Assembly: GCA_032622095.1 (NCBI GenBank)
Contig: CP136062.1
Location: forward strand, 54,791,849 to 54,855,848
DNA length: 64,000 nt
Direction: 5' to 3'
From: Siphonodentalium dalli
Lineage: Eukaryota > Mollusca > Scaphopoda > Gadilida > Siphonodentaliidae
The notes beneath the pieces were generated by a model. It made no database searches and was not told the DNA's origin. It saw nothing but the letters and a program-made list of their open reading frames with translations. Each line of letters opens with the position of its first letter. Position 1 is the stretch's first letter. Made by a program: the position numbers and the translations under genes. Shown piece by piece: positions 31,294-42,921 of the stretch.

Positions 31294-33025
31294 ATCGGTA
31301 CATACTCAAGAGTCATATACCTAACATCCAATGTACGTTAATGGTGTCATAGCGTGGGTACATAGAAGACTGTATAACACCATGCCTATGTCCGTATCTG
31401 TTGTCACACCGTGAGTGGATTGTCCGCCTTTAATGATGTCATAGCGTGTGTACATGCAAGACAGTATAATACTATGATTATGTCTGTAGCTGTTGTTGGT
31501 AAGATTTGAAAATATAAATTTCAAGGTTCAATTCATTCGTGTAGTAATTTCGTATATGTTCAACGCTCTTCATTCGTGCGCTTGTATTGTTAACATTCAT
31601 TCATAATGAGTGTCCCTTTAGATCGATAAATAAGTTAAAGGTCCTTACATTCCACAGTCAAATCTATTGGTGATCGAATTTGATAACTATTTTATTGGAA
31701 CAACTAAGAGTATTATTCACGTGAGATCAATGAGTCCAATTATTATAAATAATATATTGCAGGCATCGGTGGATACCCGATTGCCACATTTAGTGATCAC
31801 GTGATAAACTGATAAAATGTCCAAGTGACGTACTATATGTATGCATGTTTTTGGCTAACTAATTATCGTGTGAATGACACAGTTTATCAACCTTAATTGA
31901 TACTAACCCGTTAAACAACTATTTCTGCTCAAATCGATATGTTTTCTGAATACCATATAGCTGTGACCGGGGAAATAATAGAATTCATTTGGTAAAGCAA
32001 AGGTGTGAAAGACACATTGTTAACACCAATGTGGCGTGTGTGATTGCGTGTACATCGCTCATGTTCCATGTAAAAATGGCTGAGATTAAATCATCATTCA
32101 TTCAATATGACAGTTCATTCTGGGGGGCTGTAATTTCGCCTTACCATTTTCGACCGTTAGTGATTCAACATAGTACATTTCAATACTTCCAATAATTCAC
32201 GAAAATACACGCCTGTCATATACTCAATAACTTCATATAGAGATAAGTAAAGAATAAACGCTCTTTATTATTTATGTAAAAAGTAATGGTGTCTATTTTC
32301 AGGTATGACAATTATATGAACTGCGTCCGTTAAACACTGGAATGTATGCATTCATACCGTTGGTCACAATGTCCAACATTACAGCGACTGTCCATACACA
32401 TATAATTGGTATAAAGATATTTCTAAACATCGATTAATAAATACATTGAAACATTGGTTGAACAAAAAAATAACGAAAGATATTACGCGCAAATAATTTA
32501 ACATTCGATATTTTTTAATATCGAGATTATCAGAAACCGAAAAAACTCGTTATAAATGTTTTATTTAAACTTTTTTTTAGAGAAATAATTTTGAGGGTTT
32601 TGAAATTTTTTCTTTTTTTGAAATTTGGGGGTTTTGAATTTTTTTGTGGAAAAAATTAATTTTAGGGTTTTGAAATTTTTTGGAAAAAATAAATTTTGGA
32701 ATTTTTGAATTTTTTTTTGGGTTTTGATATTTTGGAAGTTTTGGGAATATTTTAGTACAAACAATTTTAGACCCAAAGATTCTATTTTTAGATGTGGCGC
32801 GAACGAGGCCCTCTATCTTCTATTATAAAGTTAGTACATCATTTGTCAACAACTGGTTTAAAGTATTTTTCTCAAAGAACACTCAAGAAATATAATTTTG
32901 TTTATAGTACATCATTCTTCACAGTATTCAGTACACATTCCCGTGTTTGATTCTTTGATTTGAGGAAAAATCCGGATAGACGGACAAACAGCTATATGTA
33001 GCTTGTATTGTCATTGACAAAACAT

Positions 33026-33150
33026 TGTGAATAAAAAACCTACGGAATAAAATGAACATTCGGAATAAAGAACCCCCTGATAATTTCGGAATAATGCATC
33101 TTCGTTATAAAAACCTTATGGTTAGAGAAACTTAGGAATAAAGAACCATA
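33026..33150. repeat. GGAATAAAGAACATTCGGAA short repeat, inverted relative of 20930-21062
   Basis: Units with CGGAATAAAGAACC and ACATTCGGAATAAAG. It lies just outside the right arm, as its inverted partner lies outside the left arm, though at unequal distance. Confidence 0.65.
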
Positions 33151-34650
33151 CGCTATGCGTTCGAACCACGATCTACAAGGCATCTGTCAGTGTTCAGTGA
33201 CACAGCGAAGGCAGATTTAATCGCAATCTGTATTTCAAAATAGCATATTAGATGGAGTAATCACATCAAAATGTAATAGTTGGTTATTTATTTTCTTACC
33301 CTTGAATACACAAACTAAAAAAGGTAATAACAACGTGTATTCTTGGAAATTTCTCAACAGGAAGCGACTTTCAGAGCCAAACTAAAATATGGAAGTAATG
33401 TTGTTAAACGAGTGTTATTGGATAAGCCTGAATTATTGCATCAAAAATCCTTACTATCGAACACAACTACGATACCAGATATCCAGATAATTTGATGCAC
33501 TCAATTAACTCAAAATAACGCAACGTATGATATAAATAGTGTACTTTCGAAAGTATAAACATTAATCATGTACTAGTGTTGAACGATAAACTCAAAGTAG
33601 CCACCGAGATAAAAAATAATAAAATAGCGTTGACCACATTGCATGAAGTGCAGAAACAAACTAGATGTGTCACTCTATTAACAATGTGTTGATATTGTGA
33701 CGCAATATGATAATTTTATGCGATTTTTGTGATTTTTAGAGAATATATCAGAAAATGGTAAACCATATTTGGCATATTTGATTTTAGAAACATTCTGACC
33801 CAATTCCAAATACTCAGGAGACATTTATTTTGTTGGAGACGCTCTTCTGGACATCGTTTCGTGACATCTTATGAACATGTTATTGAGGATTCAAGTTTAC
33901 CAAACCTCGCCAAATATTCAAATAGTAGAGCTGGATACGTTTACTTGTTGCAAAATTTGACAAATTTATTTAAACACTATATATTTGCCCCAATTAAGAT
34001 TACAATTATGATTAACAACATTTTGATGATGAAAACATGAGTAGAATTGAAAAAGGAGAAGAGGATCTAGCAGCAAGCAGATATCCGCTTGTGTTGCGCT
34101 ATCTCCTCAAGAAAGTAAAGATTGTAGAAATAAAGAAAGCGCGAATGGCAAGTGGCAGAGTTAGAGAAACAACAGGTTTCAGAAATGAAGTTATAGTATA
34201 TAATTATACAGACGAGTTTACAATATGTGTTGAAATGATAAGCTTGGGAAGGCAATAAGGAGAGGGGAATACCAGACAGAAAGATAGAGGGGGAGGGAGA
34301 GATAGAACGATAGAGGGGGAGAGAGATATATAGAAAGAGTGTGTCAACGAAAAGGTAGTACCACTGAATTGTCTTTTGAAAAATTTGAAACTAAATAAAC
34401 TGAAACGAACAATTTAGAAATGAGTTATTTTGAAATGAATAATTTGACAATGAACAGCATGCTTATTTTGAATTAATATGTTTTTATTATTTTATACCAC
34501 ACATAAAAAGAGAAATTCAATATATTAAATATGCATTTTATAATTGTGCTCTCTGATTTTGGGGACAAAACGAAATGTAATTTGTTTTTAAATAAATTTG
34601 GTTCGTATGCTATCCCATGTCAATCCAAATCTATCAAAAGTGACCCTCCT
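33151..34650. other. AT-rich intergenic stretch
   Basis: A 73-codon plus-strand frame (34037-34258, starts MSRIEKGEEDL) has no recognised motif and no support beyond being open. Purine-rich GAGAGGGGGAGAG sequence follows at 34260-34330. Confidence 0.4.
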
Positions 34651-34654
34651 CGGG

Positions 34655-34890
34655 ATTGACTATTTGGATTAACAGGACCGGAACCAGGAACAGTAACAAT
34701 TTCCGAGTAACAGAATGACTATATGGAGTAACGGAGATAAGGAACAGATATATAAGCTCAATTTTCTCACGTTTTACACAATGAAACAATATCTATTGTA
34801 TATCATTCGAAAGCATAGCCTCTCCCCTTCAAGAATATTGGAACATTTAAACACTACTTTTGAGAACTAAGCTTACAATTGGAAAGGTCG
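34655..34890. repeat. Diverged single unit of the 50.3-50.9 kb tandem repeat
   Basis: GGGATTGACTATTTGGATTA, the ATATAAGCTCA segment and CATCATTCGAAAG-like text match the units at 50270-50960. Confidence 0.7.
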
Positions 34891-34905
34891 AGGTAACAAT
34901 TGTAA

Positions 34906-34990
34906 GGCCATGCAATGTATTAGCTTATATATGCGCTGCTCCATGTGGGAGACTCGCAAATATAAGAAAATGCATTGGTAAAGGGTTTTC
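34906..34990. repeat. Degenerate hairpin module (CCAATGCATTCTC family)
   Basis: ATGCAATGTATTAGCTTATA and TATAAGAAAATGCATTGG are a worn version of the palindromes at 75-141 and elsewhere, followed by TAAAGGG reminiscent of piggyBac-like ends. Confidence 0.65.
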
Positions 34991-35257
34991 AAAAAATTTC
35001 AGGAAGCTCCAGTCACGTCAGACTTAAGTAAGCAACGTTTTTTGACAATGTTTTGTTGCTCTTTGCGGGCCTTACCCGATCTCCATGTCTGACATTGACA
35101 GCACCATTGTTGCAGCAATAACCATTCATATGCCTAATGGATTCTCACAGTCTGTTCAAAGTGTGCATATAAATGGTCTCATATTGATTCGTATGGATGT
35201 CCAGGTAACACAAATACACGACATACAAACACAAGTCCAAAAGGAGTCATATTTATT

Positions 35258-36650
35258 GAGGCGAATGTTCAGATAATAAGTTCAACTAGCGGTCGTATTT
35301 TGAACTTATTATCTGAACATGTCCTATGTCATAACTACTCACCAATTATGCTTTAGTATAGGAAGGGTATAACTTATTATCTGAACAATTCCTATGGGAT
35401 AACTACTCCCCAATGATGATTTAGTATAGAATGGTTTAAACTAAAACTACACATATTGATTCATTGTAGTTTATATGTGATATTTGTTTTTCAACATTTT
35501 TTCAAATTAAAAAAAAAGGAGAAATTGATTTTAAATTAAATGTTGATCTGCTTGAATATACAAACAATATGTACATATATATTCATATTCGCCAACAATG
35601 AGCAAGAAAACAATAAACGCTCTTTATCGGAGGTGAATTAAAAACAAATTGTTTATGTTATTGTTGTAATTAGAAGTCTGAATACACCTTTAACAATTTT
35701 GAAGAAAAGATACTTAGGATGGCAGCATGGCAACGTTTCATGTGAATGATGGTCTTCGAATAAGAAGGAACTTATGATGAACAGATAGCTTTCGAGGGTC
35801 TACCAACACCATGAGATTATAGCTATAGATAGTAGGAAATTTGGCAAAAAGAATGTTTTACGAATTGTGTTGCTTCCCTCCTATGATCCCCATTCCTGAC
35901 CAGAATGGTGCAATTCGCAAAGTGTAACCCTTTCTATACTGAACGGATTCTTGCCTTCAGTTATAAATGTATAGATTGGAATGGTTTATTATTAATTTGA
36001 GGGGTGTTCGGGTAATAACACAAGACAACAGGCAGAAAACAGATAATACAAGACCAGAATAATTCATATTCATTTGTGGGAAATGCTCAGATTATAAGTT
36101 CAACAAACGATGGTCGTTTGTTGAACTTAGCATCTGAACATTTCCTCAGCGAACTATTCATCAATAAGTATTTCTGTTTAGAAAGGGTTAATGACCCTAC
36201 CACCCCATAGAAAACATCGTCAGAACTACGCTCAATTGTAAATATTTACTACTCGATTCGGGACGCATCTATCGGCGATAAACTGACGAAAAAGATTTCG
36301 CCGTCGAGAGTCACTGCATTTAATTCCTAGAAAGAATGACAATTTTTCATTGTGTTGTCAATTTGGATATACTATTTATAAAAATTACTACATTGAACAA
36401 GATTATTCTCCATTTTAATTTGATCACCATACCGGAGTGTTTCACATCACTTTAACTCAAGGTGTATAATAACATAATCTGTTATCGATCTGCATGGAGA
36501 AATGCTCAGCGACTATAGGCAGATGACAAACAAACATATAATACACGTGCATTATTCATTGATGGAAATGTTCCGATAATGCGTTCAACAAAGGGCCTAT
36601 CTGAACATGTCCTGCGTAACTACTCGTCAATAAGTATTTAGTTTAGAAAT
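35258..36650. repeat. Dispersed hairpins with ATGTTCAGATAATAAGTTCA arms
   Basis: Three related palindromic pieces: 35265-35325, 36092-36150 and a degraded one near 36568-36620. Each is followed by an ACTACTC-(A/C)C-CAAT-AGT-TTTAGTATAGAA-type segment. No gene is seen between them. Confidence 0.65.
36195..36450. repeat. Dispersed repeat, copy 1 (second at 41472-41735)
   Basis: Shared text includes GAAAACATCGTC, TCAATTGTAAATATTTACT, GATTTCGCCGTCGAGAGTCA and GGAGT-TTTCACATCACTTTA over about 260 bp. Non-coding. Confidence 0.8.
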
Positions 36651-36739
36651 GGATAAACCACTTTATTGTGCCTCTTATATCGTGGCGATATTTATATATA
36701 AGTTTGGGGGGAAGATCTCGATAAAAATTTGCTGCTCCT

Positions 36740-37440
36740 TCGACAACCCAAATCCCCGATTCCGATGGTGCCACGTTGGCAACTTTGGATAATGCCATAG
36801 ATTCCATGATAATCGAAGATGACTATATACAAGTTTGGTGGAAATCTACGATAAAATATATTAAACTATGTGTGTGCTTCCCCCCCCCCCCAAACCAGAC
36901 ATGGACATGGGCGATTCCACTTGTAGGTAGGTGTCTTTATACCACCTCGTTATATTTTCGATATCATGGTGATTATTATTTATAAGTTTGATAGAAATTT
37001 TGGGGCCAACATCCCAAACTCGAGTGGTGCTACCTAAGTATCTCTAACCCACACCATAATATAACCCATATCATGGAGATGATTATATATAACTTTGGTG
37101 GAAATCGACAACGTCTTTTTCATCGAATTTGGTGCCCCTTCCATTTGCTATCACGGTGAACGACAGTGTCACTTTAGATTTGTTATATGCACCATTCTTT
37201 CTCTCACAAAATGTTACCCCTATATATTATACCCATTTGGAGACATCTAAAAGGCCCCCGTTAATGTATATTTCGGACAGACAGACATTCGCAAATATAT
37301 ATATTTGCGAATGACTTTCTGTTTCCAACAAACTGATATCCACATATAGTCATCTCCATTGTACACATACTCTAGGGTATGTTATGAAGTTGCCAAAGTG
37401 GCGCCATCGGAGTCGGGGATGGGGTTGGACACCGAAATTG
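36740..37440. repeat. Inverted repeat around degenerate AAGTTTGGTGGAAATC units
   Basis: CCCGATTCCGATGGTGCCAC at about 36755 pairs with GGCGCCATCGGAGTCGGG near 37403. Between them are three or four worn units of about 130 bp with ATATAAGTTTGGTGG and a C homopolymer at 36880. No gene. Confidence 0.6.
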
Positions 37441-37529
37441 ATAAAACAATTATCGCAGATTTCTAATATACTTATGCATGCATTTCCGTGATAAAAGAAA
37501 TCTGAGTGTGTATCTTAAACTGTTTCCGA

Positions 37530-37668
37530 CGTGACACCACTCCGTTGTGGAATGGGGATCAGGAGAGGAGACTCCGAAGTTATGCCATTTCGTTCTGGAA
37601 TTTGGATCAGGAGAGGAGACCCCGAAGTGACGCCATTCCGTTGTGGAATGGGGATTAGGAGAGTGTTT
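37530..37668. repeat. Tandem repeat of about 50 bp, three copies
   Basis: Units contain CCATTCCGTTGTGGAATGGG and GATCAGGAGAGGAGAC. Confidence 0.85.
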
Positions 37669-37913
37669 CACCATAATTGATCAAACATTTGATTCGCCGA
37701 TTTTAATACAATCTTTATTTAGGTGACTCCTGGATAAGATCTATCAAACAGTGCCCTTTAAGGTTCCCCAAATGGTTGTGTCCAAGTCATGAATGGAGGT
37801 CGGGTAAAGGGTATCAACGTTGCTAAAAAGTGTAGCGGAAATAGTAACTTATATAGTCCGTGACACAACATTAGTCATAACTCTAACAATGAGAAGACCA
37901 TTGAATATATAGT

Positions 37914-38432
37914 TTAAAGGCACGGGCGGCGTTCGTTGCAGAAATATTCATATTTGTTCAAATCGCCATCAACAGAAGGAATATTAAAATATATATAGTT
38001 TTGTTCATATGCCAAACATAATCAGCGCGTAAATAGTATATTGTCGTCAAGACGTACGACGGTGTACGTAAACAAGAGCCTGCTCGTGTTACAGAAGTTT
38101 TGCTTCTGTTTACATAACACATCGCAATTCTATTGGTTAATCACAGACAAATGATGTAAACGCTCTTTATTATTTCCATATCAGGAAAACAGTAACAAAT
38201 ATGTTTACCATTATCCGGATCTAAACAAAAGTCAGGTAACGTAACGTTTTTTGCTTTTGTTTACATAACAAAGGAAAAACAATTGACAATAACATACTGT
38301 TTATGCCATATTTCTGATTGGTATAAGAACAAGGTCTGTCTATATTTTACTATTCTTTCTGTTTATGGCGGTTTTTGACGGAGGTGAATATTTTAACAGC
38401 ATACCCACCACCAACGCCGCCCGTATCTTTAA
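37914..38432. mobile_element. TTAA-flanked MITE, family AGGGACGGGCGG (copy 2)
   Basis: TTAAAGGCACGGGCGGCGTT at the left and ACGCCGCCCGTATCTTTAA at the right. It shares its right part with 891-1675 but is about 265 bp shorter. Confidence 0.8.
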
Positions 38433-38568
38433 ACAATATTTTTATCTTTCCATATAAAATATAATTATTTTAAAAGTATGTATATAAAGACATGAAGGGT
38501 GGAAGACGATTTGGCAACAATCATTAGATGCTTCTTCAGAGCCGTCTCCTCAATTTTTGATGTATGGA

Positions 38569-38906
38569 TTAAAGGGGTACTGTACACTAAAATTTGCCAT
38601 TTATGGGACCGTCTACATAATATATGCAACAAATGAATGAATTTGAGCCATTGGTTAGTGCAAAATACACTCATACGCCCCATGAACGATACATTCAACA
38701 TGGTAATTATAATGATAATGAATTTATGGCTGGAGTCATAAAATCATTTTCATTATAATTACCTTGCTGCGTGTCTCGTTCATAGAGCAATTGAGTGTAT
38801 TTTTGCACTAATCCATGGCTCAAATTCATTCATTTGTTGCATATATTCTGCTGAGTATAAAAGGAGATGATCCCATAAATGACTGGATTTAGTGTACAGT
38901 ACCCTA
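38569..38906. mobile_element. Fold-back MITE, family AGGGGTACTGTA (copy 2)
   Basis: TTAAAGGGGTACTGTACACT at the left, AGTGTACAGTACCCTA at the right, with long inverted arms and the same ATGGTAATTATAATGA centre as 18606-18948. The right TTAA is lost. Confidence 0.8.
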
Positions 38907-39654
38907 TAACTATGGACAGCTAGAGCTAGTTGATATTTCGTGTGAAACCGTCTGAGACTGACAAATGAAATTGTTCGAACAAGGCTCGGTCCAATCATAA
39001 TCATCATCATCGAATAAGGGGATTAAGTCGCAGACGTCTACCCTGTACATTCGCTATAGTTATAATAAATATTTGATATTAATTGAGATAAAATAATAAT
39101 TTGATGCTGATTATTTTTCCCAGGGTTTTGTTCTCTCTTCATTTTTATGTTTTTGCGAAGTGAATATTGTTCCATCAATTCCATTTTCGTGTATTCTTTT
39201 TTAACGTATAGTTTCTTGTTGCTGGCGACTGGTGTGGTTCTACTACGATTGTATAGTCAATTGCACATTTAATTAGTTGGTCCCGCATGCATGTGAATTC
39301 GATTTAGTCGCGACCTTGATCGGGTGGTTTTTGTTCTTTTCGATCATTCCAATTCTCTGAATCAATACTATATCCTTAGAGCACAATCCCATTGTTGCAA
39401 TCGTTCCCTGATTTTTGGTACACCAATTCCCAAGGCTGGCGAAGGAAATGATTATCCCATTGTTAGGCACCCGCAACTCATAACAAACAAATCGAACGGG
39501 CGCTTCAAAGTGGGAACAGTCCGTGTTGTTTCGGACATATCTATTCACATTCAGTTCATGCTAATCACGTTTCTGGGCGTGGCTAACCGGCTAATGTGTC
39601 CAAATCGCGACCAGCGCACGGCACATTTCCAGTTTATGGCATCATGTGGGATCA
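38907..39654. other. Intergenic stretch, nothing recognised
   Basis: A 126-codon plus frame (39324-39704) has no motif or composition that supports a gene. Confidence 0.5.
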
Positions 39655-39765
39655 ATTGTGCTCTAAGTTGGTCAGAGCACGCGAATTGTTCTTCACCAGA
39701 ATAAATCTCGTCTCCGACTCGATTGATTCTGGTAAAGAACAATTCTTGTGCTCTAACCATTACTT
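39655..39765. repeat. Fold-back, TTGTGCTCTAA arms
   Basis: TTGTGCTCTAAGTTGG, GAATTGTTCTTCACCAGAAT and their complements (ATTCTGGTAAAGAACAATTC, TTGTGCTCTAACCA) form an imperfect hairpin. Confidence 0.6.
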
Positions 39766-40764
39766 CGAGACCCGACCGTCTTGTTTGGCCGATTTCTTTC
39801 GCCAGTCCCCAGGGGTTTCAGGAAAGGTGTCACCGTTGTCGCTGTTCCGAACGTGTTTGATCAATATACCAAATATAGGGAATTATTATATGAATATGAT
39901 TGTTATGTACATATATGTACCATTAAATTTTGGGGACAAGCTGAAATTCTCAATTCGAAGAGTTAAGAACCTTGTGTTATATATACTCAGTTTAAGTGAG
40001 CGTGAACAAATGTATCGACCGGAATGGCACATTGAGATGTCCCACAACTTAGATCATAATTAGTGTTATGACTAATTGTATGTCAGGAAACCGTGGGAGG
40101 AATTTGATGAAATAGTAAACTTACTTTGACAGAATCTCTGAAAAACTTATGCACGACACACAGTTGAAGAGTTTCGTGGTTGTGATACGCCCCTCGCCGT
40201 GTTAGTTCGCTTTAATAAACGTTTGTTCTATTGGACAAGGTATCCGATTCGCATTATTAGTATTATGCAGATACGACTCTTATTGTTTTCGCAAGTTGAT
40301 ATATATACCACATGTTATTGGTAACCATATCGCGGGTCATGCAGGAATTTGATCCACCGAATGTTGATAGCGCTTTTGCGCCGCAAAATACATCGACCGA
40401 CTTTCTGGGGGACGATGTGACCCAAGCTGCAAAACAGAGTTCAGTCCTCTCGCTACGCTATGTCTGACCGGCATGTGTATTTCTTAATTAAATCCAAAAC
40501 AAATTATGGAAGTGTTTTGCCAGTTACAATTAATTCTGGCTTAATCTGGACAATTTTCAAATGAATATGGACAGTTGAGTTCTTAGAATAATGCAGAATG
40601 AATTGTAACCTATACAAAAGTATCAAATAAATAAATTATTTCTTCACATTATGTGCAGGTGCTTGTCCTATGTACACACCCCTGGTCAAGTTGTCCTGCT
40701 AATATGCTATGATTCTGGTAGTCCTGAGGAATTGCTATGATGCGGGTAGGGCAAACTGATGCCG
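39766..40764. other. Intergenic stretch, nothing recognised
   Basis: AT-rich; no repeat or exon pattern seen. Confidence 0.5.
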
Positions 40765-41214
40765 TTAACCCTTTACCCAACAAAACGGCCAAAAACGCCC
40801 AAATAAAGCTTCAACAGCCTAAAATATCTTCGGTTTGTCTCAATAACACCATCCAAATATGGATATCATTGGAACCGGTTCATTGACCACATTGTGATGG
40901 TTACAGTTATGCCCTGTGCCAATGCATTCTTTTATATATGCGAGTCGACCATAGGTCGCCTCGCATATATAAGAGAATCCATTGGCCTAAAACAAATCAT
41001 CTTTTTAACACTTTTTACCATTTTTTCTTACAACAATTTTATAATTTTTTCTTACATTTTTTAACAATTTTTATAATATTTTTCTACATTCTTTTGCAAT
41101 TTTATCATTTTTAACATGTTTAGCCAATGCATTCTCTTATATATGCGAGGCGACCTATGGTCGACTCGCATATATAAGAGAATGCATTGGCATAGGGCCG
41201 TTCTGTTGGGTTAA
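40765..41214. mobile_element. piggyBac-like MITE with hairpin modules (copy 2)
   Basis: TTAACCCTTTACCCAACAAA at the left matches the 19611 copy, including CAACAGCCTAAAATATCTTC and the two CCAATGCATTC palindromes. The right end TGTTGGGTTAA has lost TAAAGGG. Confidence 0.85.
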
Positions 41215-41471
41215 GAAAAAGTATCGTTATTTTTTCTAAAGTTGTAATTTACGCGGTGTTTGGCTAATCAGAGAGAACACTATTTATAAATGTTGCGTCA
41301 TGTGAATAGATATAGTGTCCCTGCACAAGATTGTCACTGCATATTTATTAAAGACATATTATACACTCGTTCGGGTGCGTGAAACTGATAAGTCAGTAGT
41401 CAGGTGCTGTGTCATCAACTGAAGGAATGTAGCATTCTATTAACATTACCGAAAATCTGAAGCAAATCGAC

Positions 41472-41735
41472 CATACCACTACATTGAAAACATCGTCTGA
41501 AGTACGGTCAATTGTAAATATTTACTTCTCGTTTCGGGACGCAACTATCGGCGATAAACAAAGACAAATGATTTCGCCGTCGAGAGTCACTGCATTTTAT
41601 AATTAATTAATAGATAAAAATGACGGTATGTGTTGTCAATTTGGATATAATATTTGTAAAAATAACTACTTTGAGCAAGATTATTTTCCATTTCTATTGT
41701 ATCACCCTATCGGAGTATTTCACATCACTTTAGTG
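41472..41735. repeat. Dispersed repeat, copy 2 (first at 36195-36450)
   Basis: Same orientation as copy 1 and about 85 to 90% similar by eye. Confidence 0.8.
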
Positions 41736-41737
41736 AC

Positions 41738-42092
41738 TTGTAGGTTCCCGACGGCTGAAGCGATGGTTTATATATTACACTAGTGACGTAGGTTCCTGAA
41801 CATATTAATCGACGGTTTAGAGATTACATTAGTGACGTGGGTTACTGAACGTCTGAAGTGACGGTTTAAATATTACATTAATGACGTAGGTTCCTGCACG
41901 TCTGAAGCGACGGTTTAGATATTACATCAATGACGTAAGTTTCTGAACGTCGGAAGCGACGGTTTAAAGATTACATTAATGACGTAGGTTCCTGGATATC
42001 TGAAGCGACGGTTTAGTGATTACATTAGTGATGTAGGCTCCTGAACATCTGAAGCGACGGTTTAGAGATTACATTAGTGACGTAGGTTCCTG
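41738..42092. repeat. Tandem repeat of about 49 bp, seven copies
   Basis: Units GTGACGTAGGTTCCTGAA, TCTGAAGCGACGGTTTAGAG, ATTACATTA. Non-coding; it begins exactly where the dispersed repeat ends. Confidence 0.9.
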
Positions 42093-42465
42093 GCCCTGTA
42101 ATCGAATACATTGTTTCTAATACATTTATTCCACATCTTATACATGATTCTATGGTTAGTTCGTTCTAATCCCTTGTTAAGTGGACCTGTTAGTCCGTTC
42201 TAATCCCTTGTTAAGTGGTTCTGCTAATTTGCTATGATGCTGGTTGGTCTTGCTGAATTAATACGATGCTGGCAAACTGTTGCTGTTAAGAAAATAACAC
42301 CAGCGCCACCATTATTAAAGCATCGCAAAATATATATGGTCTTGAATATTGCATGCTGAAACTAGCATTTTCTCAAATCGCTCGTAATAGCCAAACACCG
42401 CAATTTTTTTTTTTTTAGATAAAATACCGACGCATTTTCACTGTTTCCTACCAGCATCATAGCAC

Positions 42466-42921
42466 TTAAAGGTACTCAATCCGCTTCGATGGTCCCCATG
42501 TCATCAGATTCCAACAACAACAACAGCTTTTGAAGTGCCGCTTCAGTTATCAGAATCGACTAATTGCCCAAAATAATGCTAACCACAGTCATCTATAGTT
42601 CAAAATTTCCCAAAACCTTTTATTTATCAAAATTGTGTTGAACGAAATTTGATCGGTTTGTCACATATCTGACACACAAAGCCACTTGATTTTAGAGTTA
42701 TCCATCTTCATCCGCAAATTGGTCAGAGACCGTCTTCTCGTCGACTTTTTACCAGGCCACTAAAAAGTAGCGGTGGTGAAAAATAATAGATTTCAAAAAT
42801 CGATATATGATCGCTCTAAGCTTTGATGGGTGGGTTCCTCGACTCCAATCAAATATGTTGTTACCCCCGAATCCAAAGAAATATTAATTTGCAAGCATTA
42901 ATTCGGATTATGCATCTTTAA
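42466..42921. mobile_element. TTAA-flanked MITE, family AGGTACTCAATCCG (full copy)
   Basis: TTAA at 42466-42469 and 42918-42921. Ends AGGTACTCAATCCG and CGGATTATGCATCT. Non-coding; opposite orientation to 9147-9593. Confidence 0.85.

Larger units (their letters stand above)
28041..32945. repeat. Right arm of the giant palindrome
   Basis: Reverse complement of the left arm out to about 32820, then diverged similarity to about 32945. It is about 560 bp shorter in the core part because the minisatellite is contracted (30930-31293). Single-base differences from the left arm are visible, for example ACAATCCACTC here against ACACTCCACTC (reading this arm on its minus strand). Confidence 0.92.

Noticed and set aside
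22316-32945. Inverted-repeat segment of an integrated herpesvirus-like genome
   Set aside because: No herpesvirus-type core gene is visible and the arms join directly at a centre with Polinton-like small ORFs; a Polinton-type or other fold-back explanation fits better.
34037-34258. 73-codon plus ORF starting MSRIEKGEEDL
   Set aside because: No motif, no homologous copy in the window and no promoter or splice support; length is within chance for this AT-rich DNA.
39324-40063. Overlapping plus frames of 126 and 155 codons
   Set aside because: They cross a fold-back repeat and lack any recognisable domain or codon signal.
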